Source: Ornithodoros turicata
Lineage: Eukaryota; Arthropoda; Arachnida; Ixodida; Argasidae
Assembly (NCBI RefSeq): GCF_037126465.1
Contig: NC_088206.1
Location: 30,134,790 to 30,198,789, forward strand
Reading direction: 5' to 3'
Length of the DNA: 64,000 nucleotides
The notes beneath the pieces are model-generated. The model ran no database searches. It saw nothing but the letters and a program-made list of their open reading frames with translations, and was not told the DNA's origin. Below are positions 35,023-47,249 of this stretch, piece by piece. Made by a program: the position numbers and the translations under genes. Positions within the stretch are counted from its first letter, which is position 1; every line of letters starts with the position of its first letter.

Positions 35023-35418
35023 ATGAATTCTACGCATCACAATGAAAAATACTTTGCATTTAGCATGGCTAGATTGAGAACAATAATCGCTAAGGAAACG
35101 AATATTCCACACCATGTGTAAGAATTCTCATATGGAATCAGATCTGATCATCAAATAGGTTTTACCAGACTACACTGTGTACAACTTCAACACCCGAAGG
35201 ATAGAATTGCCGGAGAAGGATCATTCATTGAAATTTAGAGGCATGATACATCAGTCTTTGATTACAAAAGAGGAACACTAAACTTTTGTGAAAACTTATC
35301 CTATTTCATGAATAAAATTCCACAATGCATGTATATTTCTCAAACAGCTGGACTAGACCTCTTATGCATGAGCAAACGACAAATGTATAATTCAAAGTAT
35401 CTCTATAACATCTTTTGA
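35023..35418 (+). pseudogene. Unrecognised ORF 3, arm A copy
   Basis: One frame of 131 codons from ATG 35,023 to TGA 35,416-35,418 is broken only by one TAA and one TAG. Readable parts include MARLRTIIAKETNIPHH, FDYKRGTLNFCENLSYFMNK and MYISQTAGLDLLCMSKRQMY. The arm B copy (46,107-46,502) has exactly the same length, no indels and the same TAA and TAG, plus an extra TGA. No family recognised. Confidence 0.45.
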
Positions 35419-37117
35419 CAATATACGTTGAAAAAATTCTATTATCAAATACCGCGGTGCAAATGGAGGATTTTACAAGCATGATGTGCAGGCGTAGTCT
35501 ACATTTCTAATCACGTAATCTTCGTAACACACAGCACACAAACGTATATGAAATAAATTCTAAGTGGCAATCAGATTTTGAGAGAAGCGGATCACATAAC
35601 TGTCATCAGAAATGCTTAACCAATATGCAATGAAGATGAGCATTATGCATACCAATATCATTATGCATAAACACAATGGAAGATATGTTAACTTAATTAT
35701 AATAAGCAGATCAGCACAGGTCACACATAAACGTAAATCCAATTCACAAAACGTACTCGAGGTTTCCCGGTGCCCCCCCCCCCCATACTGAAAAACTATC
35801 AGCTTATTTTAGTGAGCATCCGGGCACTACAAATGGAAAGGCCATACTTTAATTTTATAAGTTTTTAGCTCATAACGTGGTAAAACGCAAACTCCACGCT
35901 AAAGATTATTTTCTTGTTTAAAGCTCAGCTACGCCGATTTTCGAGTGTTACAGAATGGAATGGTACTCACACGGTGTGTTCATAAGGGAACACTGATTAT
36001 GTATGCAAAATAGTTATCCCAAACTCCTCGTGGTTTTCCGAAAAAGTGAATTTTTAGTTTCACTGACATCCCGTCTTGTGGCCCGCAAACCCTGTGTCGA
36101 CGACACATTCGTGGTCTGCCCGCGCTCCGGCTTGGCATGACTTTTGGCTTGGTTTCTTCCGCCAAGCCGGCCAGTTTCTCCTGCCGAGCCGTCTGCTGCG
36201 CAGATTCACGATTCACATTGGGGAAGTGATAAACAGTTCGCTATTAGGGAGCCAATATATTTCTGGACTTCACTAAACCCACGAGGAACGTGAGTTTTGC
36301 TTCCTTCGACTGCAAAGCATTTGCTAGGCCAGTACAGACTTCCTGGTGTCATTCGTGTTTTGTGCTGCGTGCCGAGAATGCGTGAGCGTTTTGCTCCCGT
36401 CTGCAAGAACACTTCAGCATGCAGTTCCAATGTTTCAAACCATAATTTTCCGAAAGGCGAAAGAGAAATCTATTGACTGCAACAATCGGTTACAACTCCG
36501 ACTGGGTGCCACCTTCGAAAGCAGTGATTTGATCTGTTCATCTGCCTCATACGAATGTTACGGAAGCAATGCGCAACTTGTTTCACAAGAAGCTGAAGAT
36601 GTCTCGTCCGGGATGCTGTGCCAACGTTATCTGCAGCAGGAGATTGCAGGGGCAGGACTAGGCAGCAGATAAAGGTAAGACGCGTAATGTTAGACAAGTC
36701 AGTCATGCGGTGTAAATTGCATCGCGTAGAAGAGAAAAATACGCTATCTGTCAGTTACTGCTTCATCCTTTAGAGATTACGCCGCAGCGGGTGTATTCTC
36801 AGTACAGATTTGGAATTGCCTTATTTGTTAAATGATTTCGCAGGCATTCTGGCACCACCGAAAAGCTTGCACTCCACGTCTCAACTATCACAGTCTGGGT
36901 TTCAAGCTGAAGGTTTTCACCAGTGCCAACCAGACGCCCCTTCAAAGTTCATATGTTTTTGTTGACGGAACAGTGACACCTGGTACTGAGACATTTCATT
37001 TTCTGATTAATCAAGTGCATTCCATCACTTGTGCTCGACTTCTTGTGTTCGTATACCCTTGCTGTTGCTCGCTAGCTTAGAGCACCCATGCCTGAGGTGC
37101 CAGCGCTTTCAGAGTAC

Positions 37118-37490
37118 ATTTAAGCGGTATCATCGTATCATATGCACGGCAGCACATCTTGTGTATTTTGAGTAAGGTATAAATTCAATGTTGGCTCAGC
37201 TGTTGTAACTTGGTCACCAATAAGGTGTTCTTCCAGACCGCTCAAGGGCAGTTCAAGCAGTTTCATGTGTGCAACAGCACATACTTTTTCTCAGTTTTGA
37301 CTAAGGTAAATCGAAATCTTCCAGTTGATGTCTTTCGGTCATAAATTATGTTTTTCGAGACATTCAAACAGCATCATATGTGCAACAGTACATACTTTTT
37401 CTCAGGTGAAGTAAGCTAAATCTGTCCGCCGTGGTGTTCTGGCAGTGCAGCAGAAGCTTGTGTTGCATTCAAGTGGTATCATGTATACAA
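37118..37490 (+). repeat. Tandem repeat of ~110 bp
   Basis: CATATGTGCAACAGTACATA-like words and ACTTTTTCTCAG recur near 37,260 and 37,372, with weaker units near 37,125 and 37,470. About four diverged units. Confidence 0.6.
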
Positions 37491-37981
37491 AAACTTGTTT
37501 TATGCCTTTCTGTAGCTGCTGTACTAATATTGTGAGTACAGAGACATTCCTACATAACATATCGGAGCATCTTGTGTGCTATTGTTGGTATGATCTGCAG
37601 CAGTATATTGATAATGTTAATTATTCAATGACTTCAGCTAACATTTACATTCTTACTTCCAGGTAAACCTGTCACGCAGATTCCCTACCCCTTGGTATGC
37701 ATAGTTCAAGATTGTACCGAAACAATCCACATGGAGCATTACAACACGCCACATACTGCATGTCTATGCTGCGTGTACAATGCATCAAACCTATTCTCAG
37801 GTACAGGCCAGCTGGTACGCAATTACAACATGAAACTGACACAGGGACCGTAAAGTCATGCCTTTTCCTCCGCGCCTCTGGTTTCATGTTATTATCCTCA
37901 CATGCAGCTCAATTCGCCTGTGCTGTGCAGCATGAGCAAAAGCATATATTGTTTGTGGTCACATGACACGGAACATAAATA

Positions 37982-38688
37982 CAGTGAAACCTTACTATGT
38001 TGGACACCCGTGGTGCAGCCGAAGCGTCTCCTACTAATAGAGGTGTCCAAGTTACAGAATATGAGTGCAAACAAAAAATGGAACAGATCACAGCTGTGAG
38101 AAATGTCCCCCTTCTTCAATTTAAGGTCCTTAGTGGTACCTGGAGGTGGTGCCTGGTAGTGGTACCTCTACCCACTCACTGATAATTATTACTGATTTTA
38201 GTATATTCAATTCCGTTCAGATTCTACTCAATGGCATTACCTCTGGAGCCTTTCGAGCAGCAAGGACTTGTCTCTGAAGCGTCAGCCTACTTCTCATAGC
38301 TCTGGTGCAGTGCTCGTTCAAAGGCTCTAGACACACTGAAGACAAGTGCTCACATAAAGAATTACAATGTAGACTGACAGCACTTGTTTTTGGACTCTAA
38401 AAACTAAAGCAACAAAATGCTGAGACCAGTATAGGGGAAAAAAGGGGCAAAAGTCAAGGCCACTTGCTCAATTTGGGTCTTTTTGGTGCAAAGATGGGCC
38501 GATATTGAGGTAATTTGGCCATGGTTTTGTCCGACTTTGCAGGGGAAACCCTATCCTACTTCCAAGATAGGGAGGTGTCCGACATAGAGAATTTCGTCCC
38601 CATGTAGTTTCAATGGCAGCCTGCCCGTGCAATGAAATCATGGGGAGTTGTCCGAGGTAGGGAGGTGTCCGACTTGAATGTTTTACTG
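37982..38688. mobile_element. Tigger-like MITE with TA TSD
   Basis: The left end CAGTGAAACCTTACTATG and right end (complement of CAGTAAAACATTCAAGTCGG) are each flanked by TA (37,980-37,981, 38,689-38,690). GTCCGAC and GGAGGTGTCC words repeat near the right end, as usual in pogo/Tigger ends. No transposase. Confidence 0.78.
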
Positions 38689-38690
38689 TA

Positions 38691-41600
38691 CTATAGAGCA
38701 TTCTACAACGTGTAATCTAACAGTTGTTCACGTTTGGATATTTTAACCATGGAATTCACCCTGCATGCACCATACCACGTCCAAACACTAACAACTGCTA
38801 GAGAGCAGCATGTACTGTTTCCGTATAGCACTTATGGCTTGCGTCCTGTGATCGGAAACAGTGGTGTCTTTTTTCTGCTACAACCAGTAAACTACAGTAA
38901 AGATTTAGAAATACTGTGTCATACCATAAAGTACTATGGGAAATGGCAGTTTGAAAACTGGAGAAGACTGTCATTAGAACGGGGGACATGTTCTACGGTG
39001 AAATTTTTTACAGTGTGTGCTGCACCACGTAATGCACTGCAGGCCTACCATAGTATGGTAACGCTCTGGATACTGATTTGCTCAAAAAAGGAATCTGTGC
39101 GTTTCTTGTACTAACTTCCCCTTATGCAAAGTAGTAGAAAAATGTTTTCAGCCAATGGGGAGGGAGAGGACATCATTCTGGAGTCTCGTTGACCTACAAT
39201 GTGTCGTGTGTGAAGGTCATTTTGAAGGGTGTAGGTGGTACAAGACTGTGTTCCCACGTTCTTGGCAGTGTTGACTAATAACCATAATAAAGTAGTGGGT
39301 ACATTTGTTGCTTCATATATTTGTGTCATGGCAAAGTATGTAGAGATACATCTGTCTCAACATGCAAGTGACAAAACTGCTTTTTATGCCTAAACTATGA
39401 CAAATAGTTGTCTGTTCAGCACCACTAATCATGTGCCAGCCTCCATGACATGTCTGTGACATTCCAAAGTGATTAACATGTCCCATAGATGTGTGCAATG
39501 CTGAAGATGACTGTGTACCTTCTATGGATTCTTGATTCAAGAAAAGTACTGTGTGATTTGCTAACGGTGCCTGGCTGTACCTTCACAATTCTACATAAAA
39601 ATATGTAAAGTTTGCCGAAGGAAATATCATGAAGGTCGATAGCGAAAAACCCTGAGACGAGGGATAGGAAGGGACATACACAATGTCTCAACATAGCTTG
39701 TTTATGTCCCTTCTTGTATCTCCTCTTCAGGTCTCGCCATCATGGACACTATCACCAGCTAGCTTGCTGTTGAACCGTTCTTTCAACGATAAGGGTCACT
39801 TTCATGGACTGGATGGCAGCCAACATGCTGTCAATAAAAAGAATAATGGAAGGAGCTCAATATGATCCTTAGGCTGTGCGTGGTTACTGCTTTCTGACAA
39901 ATTCGTGACTTCGAATTCTAGGACAGTGCCTGCAGTGGTAGTATTCTTGTGTTCTCACCCTTGACGCCCATTGTGTGTCATCGGTCACCTATAATCTGCT
40001 AATATGCACATAGCTAAAACAAAGTATATTTGTATTTCTTTGAATACAGTTGGTACAGCACATTGTTTTTTACATGTTCTTTGGAAAATATAAATAAAAA
40101 ATTCTCTACTCTGCAAGTCTCCTGTCAGCTCTACAGAGCAGCTTCGAATTTCACTAGAAGCCACGTGTGAAACCTAGACCAAACTAGTGGTGAAGGTCCA
40201 TATAGGTCATAGATAGATACTGTTATTATTATTAGATCATAGGTCAGGCTTAGGTCCTGGTTGGTAGCAACACATTTGAATTTTATTAAAAATTGGTGTA
40301 GGAGGTGACCAACATAACTAAATACACCAACTGACTCTCACAAATTTTGTGGTGTTATACTTTTGAAATAACATTAATACGCTGCAGTAGTCTTTTCTCC
40401 TTTTAACCTAGAAATTTTAGGTCTTCGGCATCACCAGCCTTAGTTGCTGTGCATGCAGTTATTTACGTTGAGCACTGCAGTTTCATATTTGTTTCTCTGG
40501 ACAAGCAAGCCCGCTTCCCCATTTTGATAAGAGTCTTTCAGCTTTGACAGGGCATTTGGGGACAAGGAAAACATTTGGACTATTGTGCATTTTGCTATGA
40601 AGTGCACCGTACAAGGCAGAGGACAACATCAACCATTTCCACTAAGGTTATTAAATTTGCGATAAAATACATATACCTTTCGTCACTGACTAATTTGGTG
40701 GCAAAGTTACTTGAGTGGCAGTTGTGCAATTTTAAGCACATGTTTAAAAAAAATAGTATATGGGAAGTGCTGACTGGTTGAACATGTGGAGTACCCAATA
40801 TAATAATTGGGGGTTTACGTCGCGAGACAACTGAGTGTGGAATACACAGCACAGTGTAATGTTCCTTATTCTGGCAATGTTAGCATGGTTCAAGAAGTGG
40901 GAAATGTTGCACTACCCTTAATAACATCTGTTGGGCCAAGCAAACAGGGTACACATACCCTGATCTGAAGACACTATGCCTAACTCAAAAGCAATATGAG
41001 ATCTACCCGTACGTGTTTATTTGCGAAACTATTATGAATGAAATATGGCCTGTGTGGTATAGAACAATGCGCACACTCAAGTAAACATGCAAAAATACGT
41101 GTAAGGGCTCTCGACCTACATGCCGCGATGCGCTCTACGAGATAAACAACACACTACAAAACTACATCCAACACTTTTTGTGCGGGGCAACTCTAATGAA
41201 CACTTTCATGTAACCGACGAATGGTTCAACGAATGCAGTTCGAGTGGTCACGATACATTCCTACGTCGTTCATTGCAGTCGCGCTATGATGCTGCACAAT
41301 ATATGTATCTCGTACAAGCCTGGCAATCGCACGATGTGCATGGGCAGAAATACGGCCTTCTTTATTTGAAGACCAGTCCTCTGCAGGTATATGCTCAAAC
41401 GATCACCAAGTCTCACGTTGTTGCTCAATCGCTCCCATTCCTGCACTTGTAGTAAAAGCAGCAAACGGGTTGACGTGAATGGCAGCCGAACGGTTGAACT
41501 GCGAAGTTCTCGAGCACATAATCACAGTTTCACGCCGAAAATGATGTTGGGGTGAGTTCGCGGTTGTTGTTTCCATCGTTCAATAGTTCTCGGGATTACG

Positions 41601-41860
41601 TCGGACGAAACGCTCATCGTAGCCGGCGGCCATAACTGGATTTCCTCGCAAACGGGAGAAGACGCCAGGGAAGTCAGAGAAAGCCTCATCTTTCATCCAA
41701 TCAGACGCACGATTCTCTATCTACGTAGATGGAGCAGGTTTATCCCATCTACGTCACAAAAATGGCTGCGCCCATGGCTTGTTTTGGTTTCTTTGATGAA
41801 TTAATTTTCGTAATTGGAAGACAAAATTGAGAAACGAAGGTGCGTTTCGGGGGCAGTTGG
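38691..41860. other. No recognised gene (central segment, right part)
   Basis: AT-rich sequence with frames up to 126 codons (38,734-39,114) and no recognisable motif. The stretch 41,460-41,830 is less AT-rich and contains CATCTACGTAGATGG-type inverted words. On the minus strand it resembles an untranslated leader or promoter, but no coding exon can be assigned. Confidence 0.4.
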
Positions 41861-42575
41861 ATGTGCTCGTTCTGAATATCACAACCGTTTCAACACATCG
41901 GGAAATCGGCGTAGCTGACCTTTAACTTTTCAAAGTCAAAACTGTACACTATTTCTCGCATTTTTTAAACATATAGATTAAAAAGTTGAGCATATCGTCA
42001 ATCATACTATACAAGATATTTGATTGGGGCTTAAATGCTATAATTTATCGGTTCACTTTCAGGAGAAGTGGAGACTACCACACATCAGTAAGAGCTTAAT
42101 TAAAATTTGAACGGGTGTTACAATTTACAATCTGTGTTGTAGAATGTGTGATTCCACAATACGCAAGCTTTAGCTCGCTCACTTTGACAAGCGCTCTTTT
42201 GCGATGACAGAGAATTTCAATCGAAGAGTTTGATATTTTCTCTATACACCACAACGCAATGTGGATTCTCTGTGCCATGGAGATTACTACGAATATTTTC
42301 CGAGTGAAATTTACTTAAAACTCGAAGAAAGGGTCATCCGCGTCGACGTAAAATTAAAGTATGGCCTTTCCATTTGTAGTGCCCGGATGCTATGCCACCA
42401 AAATAAGGTGATAGTTTTTCAGTATGGGGGGGGGGGCACCGGGAAACCTCGAGTACATTTTGTGAATTGGATTTACGTTTATGTGTGACCTGTGCTGATC
42501 TGCTTATTATAATTAAGATAAGATATCTTCCATTGTGTTTATGCATAATGCTCATCTTCATCGTATATTGGTTAA

Positions 42576-45500
42576 AGGGAATATGGAATGATTTTTTTCT
42601 CGTTTTCATCAGAAAGAAAACCTTTTTCCGAGTCTAGAACCAAAATTTTACCTTCGTCATGCGAGGAGTATTCTCCGGAGCGAATTTAAACGAAGCGGCG
42701 AAGGGAGGACAGCTGGCGTCGCCCCGTGGCGAGCTGCCGAGCGGAGACACAGCGAGCAACTTGACGGAACCGCTGCCGGCTCGGCTACACGTCATCGTGA
42801 CGTGTCGTGGACCACGACACGTCACGATGACGCCAGGAGCATGCGCCGTAGGATCCCGCGTATGCGTTCAACGGGAGTAGAAACCTCCATAACGGCAGCT
42901 TCCGCGCGATGGTCGCAGTCTATCGCAGTCGCATAGTCGCATCCTATGGTTTTCGTCGACATGCCGAGACGATGTTGGATAGTTGGTTGCCCTAATTCAC
43001 GTCAATATTCGCCTGGCATCCAATGCCATATGCTTCCCAGTGACGAGACGGACAGCTTTTGATGCCACGAAGCAATCGGACCGCCGGAGTGGAAAGACGA
43101 TGCGGTGCCATCGACTGCTCGTGTTTGTAGCGGACATTTGCATGATTGAATTTACGAAGGGTACGCTGAATCTCTTCAACCTACTGGATAACGAGCTCAG
43201 TGTCGTCTGAATCAAGGTGTAGCACCATCACAATACCTGACTACACTGGGGATAGAACATCCACCTAAACGGCGCAAAAGTGTGAGTATTTTTCGTTATT
43301 GGGGCTAACAAAGGTCTCTCACTCCGTGTGGTTCAAATGCTATCACAGATTTCAGGATTGCGTAAATGGGGTAATTCTCATCTGCGTGACTCTGAACCTT
43401 GCCGCCGCTTACGGCACAGAGAGAGTAAACAAAAAGACAAAATAGAACTTACCGAATCTAGTCCGTAAACTCAGGTGGTGCACTGTTGATAAAAGTGCAC
43501 TTCGTTTAGCATGATCTTAGAAACCATACTTCAACAGAATATTTATGTAATATGTTGAACATACGTATCCGTTCTTTTCTCTTCACTCATCTGCTTTCAC
43601 GTTTACAGGTGACTTCCTCAGCGGAGCCTGAAACCCCTTAGGTGAGACAGGATGATCATTGCAACCCACTATTCAGAGCAGACAAATGGTGTGCACCCTC
43701 TTTCCAGATTCCTTTTTGATGCAGTGTCTTGCCATTCGGGCTCTGTATATTGTTCACGAGTTTTTTTTTAACCTTTTTTGTTATTTGATTTACAGTTTGC
43801 TTTAGGGAGCTATGAGTATTGAGGGAGACATTTTCTTGTTTACACTTCTTATCTTATAATCATTGCTCAGTTGAATTACATCATTTGCATTCACCGGAAC
43901 GGAAGTTGTATACTGTGTTATTTTCTTCTCTCAAACCAGGGCAGCCCATGTGTATGGCAGCTGAAGTCTTTCACCAGAGTAACATGCCAGAACAACTCCA
44001 GCAAGTGCTCTGCAGGTCACCTCTCAATTAAAGGAACCTACCTTTGATACACTATGTCCTCATGAGAGTTTGTTCCTGCTACAACTCTGCATTTTGTTTC
44101 ACATTACCAAAAAATAACCCTACCAACCATTATCACACCAGTGGTGTACTGCTGTGTTCAGCCAGTTCAACTTGCTCTGGGCATCCCGCAAGGCTGTGCA
44201 GCTACTCCAGCCCTTATTTCCTGGTAACACTAGTGCCAATGCAGTTGTTAGATGAGCTGTGTGACAATGTAAAATAGAACATATCCTGTGTTCTGTTAAA
44301 AATAAAAATTATGCATGTATAGCATATAATGTGTATATGTAGATGTTAGGTCTTAGTTATTGTACTATTTGAGCTAAATGTCGACATTTCAGCTGTCTGA
44401 GACTGATGCCCTCGTCCTTGACGCACATCAAGAGTGCCCACACCTTCGGAGGAGCCTGCACAGCTGAGGACTCTGTCCCGGTGGCAAATGGAACAGTTCT
44501 TTCACAAAGAAAGCAGATGTGCGCCAGAAAACCAACAAGCAGTTTACTTGAAATAGTACCAATTACTTGTCGTGTTTTAATTGCCAAATATTGGGCATGC
44601 TACGTGACTACTGGGCTGTCCAGTTACCTCAACTGATGACTTCAAGCTTATGTAACACAATAATATAAGATGGCAATGAAGCAGGCGAACTGGTGTCGTT
44701 AGATTTTGTCCCTCAGTCTTAGGGTTATGGATGTATTACACAGTATTGGAAACCTGGTTGAACAATAAATTTGTTAAACGACAAACAGGTATCAGAAATA
44801 AATACGATGCGCAGAATAGTCTTACACAATACGCTGCAGTTGAGCTTCTGTAGGCATGGTGGTTGTCAATGCTAAATGTTCAGATTTACGACGTGCTCAA
44901 CATTGAATACAGAATACGTGACGTGGTCATAAATAAATTATTGCGTGAAACATATTCTTAGGCAAACAACAAGTCCTTCGACAGAAGGAAATTCAGCCAT
45001 CTGTAGAACAATAAATGCAGAGTAAATCAGAATAGCCTGAAGGCGCGAAGCTGCTTTGAATAATAACAGTAATGGTGACGAAGAACACGCGTTGAAACAA
45101 TGTAAAACAAACCATTAGACCACCCAGTCTTTTACGATAATTCGTGCAAACAAATCGAGCAACAAAGGGGACATCTTCCAAATATCACAGTCGCACTTCA
45201 CAACGCACTTGCTTTGTTGTCAGATTGCCAACACGTAAACATAACTGCAACTGACGCAAATATAACTGCAACGCCAAGCAACCACCAGACACTCTCCATT
45301 GGTGACGGCGATACAACCAATGCACGTTGCGCTGAATCGCTAGAGGCCCAAGTAACTCGTCAGCAAAACTCTCAAAGCCACGGAGGTGCTTGAGTTCGTT
45401 GTTGTGAACGGCCGCAGAGTAGAGGACGAATACATTCGACGAAAAAGTACAGCTCACATGTCATACTTGCCAGCTCAAGCGTAACAAACGATTCACACAC

Positions 45501-45897
45501 AAAAAGCTGTTCATTTTAGCGTGTTATTCGAACGCCTCCAACCAAGAAAACGTAATGCTTCAACTTCAACCCTCAGACGCGACCAGAGACCTTGTGACAT
45601 TCTATGTGCGACTGGAAGGCGACGGGGCGACAGCCACAGCGGGCAGCGGGCTCGCAGCATTGCTTGCCATTGCGCAACACCGGTGTCGTAACGGGGCACA
45701 GAAGTGCGGTCTGTACAGTTACACCATCGACGAGAGAATATGCGCGGGAGAGGAGGAACGCGGAAGAGACTTCAAGCACGCGCTCCTCACAGAGTGGAGC
45801 GATTTCGTCCGGAAAAATTTGAGGCATTAGTTTCTCGGCGGGAAGAACAGTTTCCAGCGAAAAAAAGTATGGGGGTTCGGAAAATTTCATAGTCCCT
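42576..45897. mobile_element. Kolobok-like element, TTAA TSD, THAP-encoding
   Basis: The 3322-bp insertion begins AGGGAATATGG and ends CATAGTCCCT, with TTAA at both flanks (42,572-42,575, 45,898-45,901). Arm A shows the empty target TTAA at 35,616-35,619 in otherwise matching sequence, which proves the TTAA duplication. Ends are shared with 10,321, 56,945 and 63,574. The element carries a THAP exon (+). A minus-strand frame (45,457-45,185) has a homologue on the plus strand near 62,390-62,590. TTAA plus THAP points to Kolobok; no DDE motif was recognised. Confidence 0.82.
42961..43281 (+). pseudogene. THAP-domain exon (decayed)
   Basis: From ATG 42,961 the frame reads MPRRCWIVGCPNSRQYSPG, QCHMLPSDE, PEWKDDAVPSTARVCSGHL and ends KRRK at a GTGAGT splice donor (43,282). 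This is the THAP zinc-finger layout: first Cys pair, the Pro/Trp region and VCSxH. In-frame stops occur at about 43,063, 43,147 and 43,183. THAP domains are the DNA-binding modules of P, Kolobok and some PHIS transposases. Here the exon belongs to the surrounding TTAA element. Confidence 0.75.
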
Positions 45898-46106
45898 TTA
45901 AGCATTTAAGCATTTCTGATGACAGTTGTGTGATCCGCTTCTCCCAAAATCTGATTGCCACTTAGAATTTATTTCATATACGTTTGTGTGCTGTGTGTTA
46001 CGAAGATTACGTGATAAGAAATATAGACTCCGCCTGCACATCATGCTTGTAAAATCCTTCATTTGCACCGCGGCATTTGATAATAGAATCCTTTCAACTT
46101 ATATTG

Positions 46107-46502
46107 TCAAAAGATGTTATAGACATACTTTGAATTATACATTTGTCGTTTGTTCATGCATAAAAAGTCTAGTCCAGCTGTTTGAGAAATATACATGCAT
46201 TGTGGAATTTTATCCATGAAATATGATAAGTTTTCACAAAAGATTAGTGTTCCTCTTTTGTAATCAAAGACTGATGTATCATGCCTCTAAATTTCCATGA
46301 CTGATCCTTCTCCGGCAATTCTATCCTTCGGGTGTTGAAGTTGTACAGAGTGTAGTCGGGTAAAACCTATTGGATATTCAGATCAGATTCCATATGAGAA
46401 TTCTTACACATGGTGTGGAATATTCGTTTCCTTGGCGATCATTGTTCTCAATCTAGCCATGCTAAATGCAAAGTGTTTTTCATTGAGATGTGTAGAATTC
46501 AT
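46107..46502 (-). pseudogene. Unrecognised ORF 3, arm B copy
   Basis: Same length (396 bp) and frame as 35,023-35,418, with the same TAA and TAG plus one additional TGA where arm A has an Arg codon. No indels separate the two copies. Confidence 0.45.
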
Positions 46503-46801
46503 TATATTGATGACAAAGATTACATTTATTATTTCAATTATATGCTTGTTTATTTCGATAAATTACAATTGTCTTATTCCAAACTCTGAAGTTTTCGTTT
46601 GTTGTCTTGACTGATGAATTCGGAATGTATTACATAATGATGTCTTATTATCGGTCTCTTGAATCTAGCGTTGATTAATGCAATCGATACCTTGCTGCCG
46701 CATTTGTATCGCTTCAGCAACTTGCACTTTGTTTGCTCATTCGACGTCTTTGCAAGAACTAGTAGAAGAAAATAATTGCGTTGCCGTGGTAGTGGAACAT
46801 A

Positions 46802-47249
46802 TCATGTGATACGATTTCTATGTCTTTCCATATCAATAGTTAGGTGTAATTTCAACAAATCCGTAATGAATCGTGCGATATAGACCGCTTGTATATGGTA
46901 ATTTGATCTGACTGCTTTCTTGATGAACGCAATGCCCATTGCAATGATTACAACTACATCTGATCTACTGTGCTTCAATTCTTCATTAGCAAACCTCAAA
47001 AACTCCGCCATCAATCCCAGTGGCCCTTCCGACGTTGATGTGCAGATATTTTTATAACTATTGTAGATTCGGCATACAAATTTTCGCACGTTCAATTCTG
47101 TAGTTTGTACCATATCTCCGAATACGACCATGTGTACGACGTGTTGAAATGCAGCGATAATGGAATCGTTTCGCGGATCTTCTTATTTGAAGCAGTTTTT
47201 TTATCACATCTTCCCATGGCTTATGGTAGCGAGTACAAAATCTGTCCAT
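46802..47249 (-). pseudogene. Unrecognised ORF 1, arm B copy
   Basis: Minus-strand counterpart of 33,377-34,550 without the MITE. It ends RHRNRIT and TGA at 46,802-46,804. Relative to arm A it has one extra A in the A run near 47,200 (frameshift). The TAA before EDPRNDS lies at the same place as in arm A. The 109 codons from the internal Met are open. Confidence 0.5.

Larger units (their letters stand above)
30355..35862. repeat. Arm A of the giant inverted repeat
   Basis: This AT-rich segment is the reverse complement of two blocks: 42,345-48,221 (matching 32,395-35,862) and 55,842-61,495 (matching 30,355-32,390). Over the best coding part (33,491-33,800 against 46,820-47,131) the arms differ at about 8% of positions. 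Internal duplications exist: 31,490-31,580 resembles 32,030-32,150, and 32,280-32,385 resembles 32,617-32,715. One half of the palindromic MITE at 31,610-31,735 is present in both arms and so predates the duplication. A 78-codon minus-strand frame (32,677-32,913) is matched by an 81-codon frame at 47,710-47,955; I do not recognise it. Confidence 0.9.
35758..42453. other. Central segment of the palindrome with its own inverted ends
   Basis: CTCGAGGTTTCCCGGTG, a C run and ATACTGAAAAACTATC start this segment at 35,758. Their complement ends it at 42,453, with TA outside each. Similarity runs in for about 100 bp, to a shared TAAAGTATGGCCTTTCC word near 35,850 and 42,358. A further GGCGTAGCTGA word is shared near 35,930 and 41,910. 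The interior holds frames such as 36,346-36,672 (+, followed by a GTAAG donor at 36,675) and 41,120-41,452 (+). None is recognised. It may be a separate DNA transposon at the palindrome centre. Confidence 0.55.
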
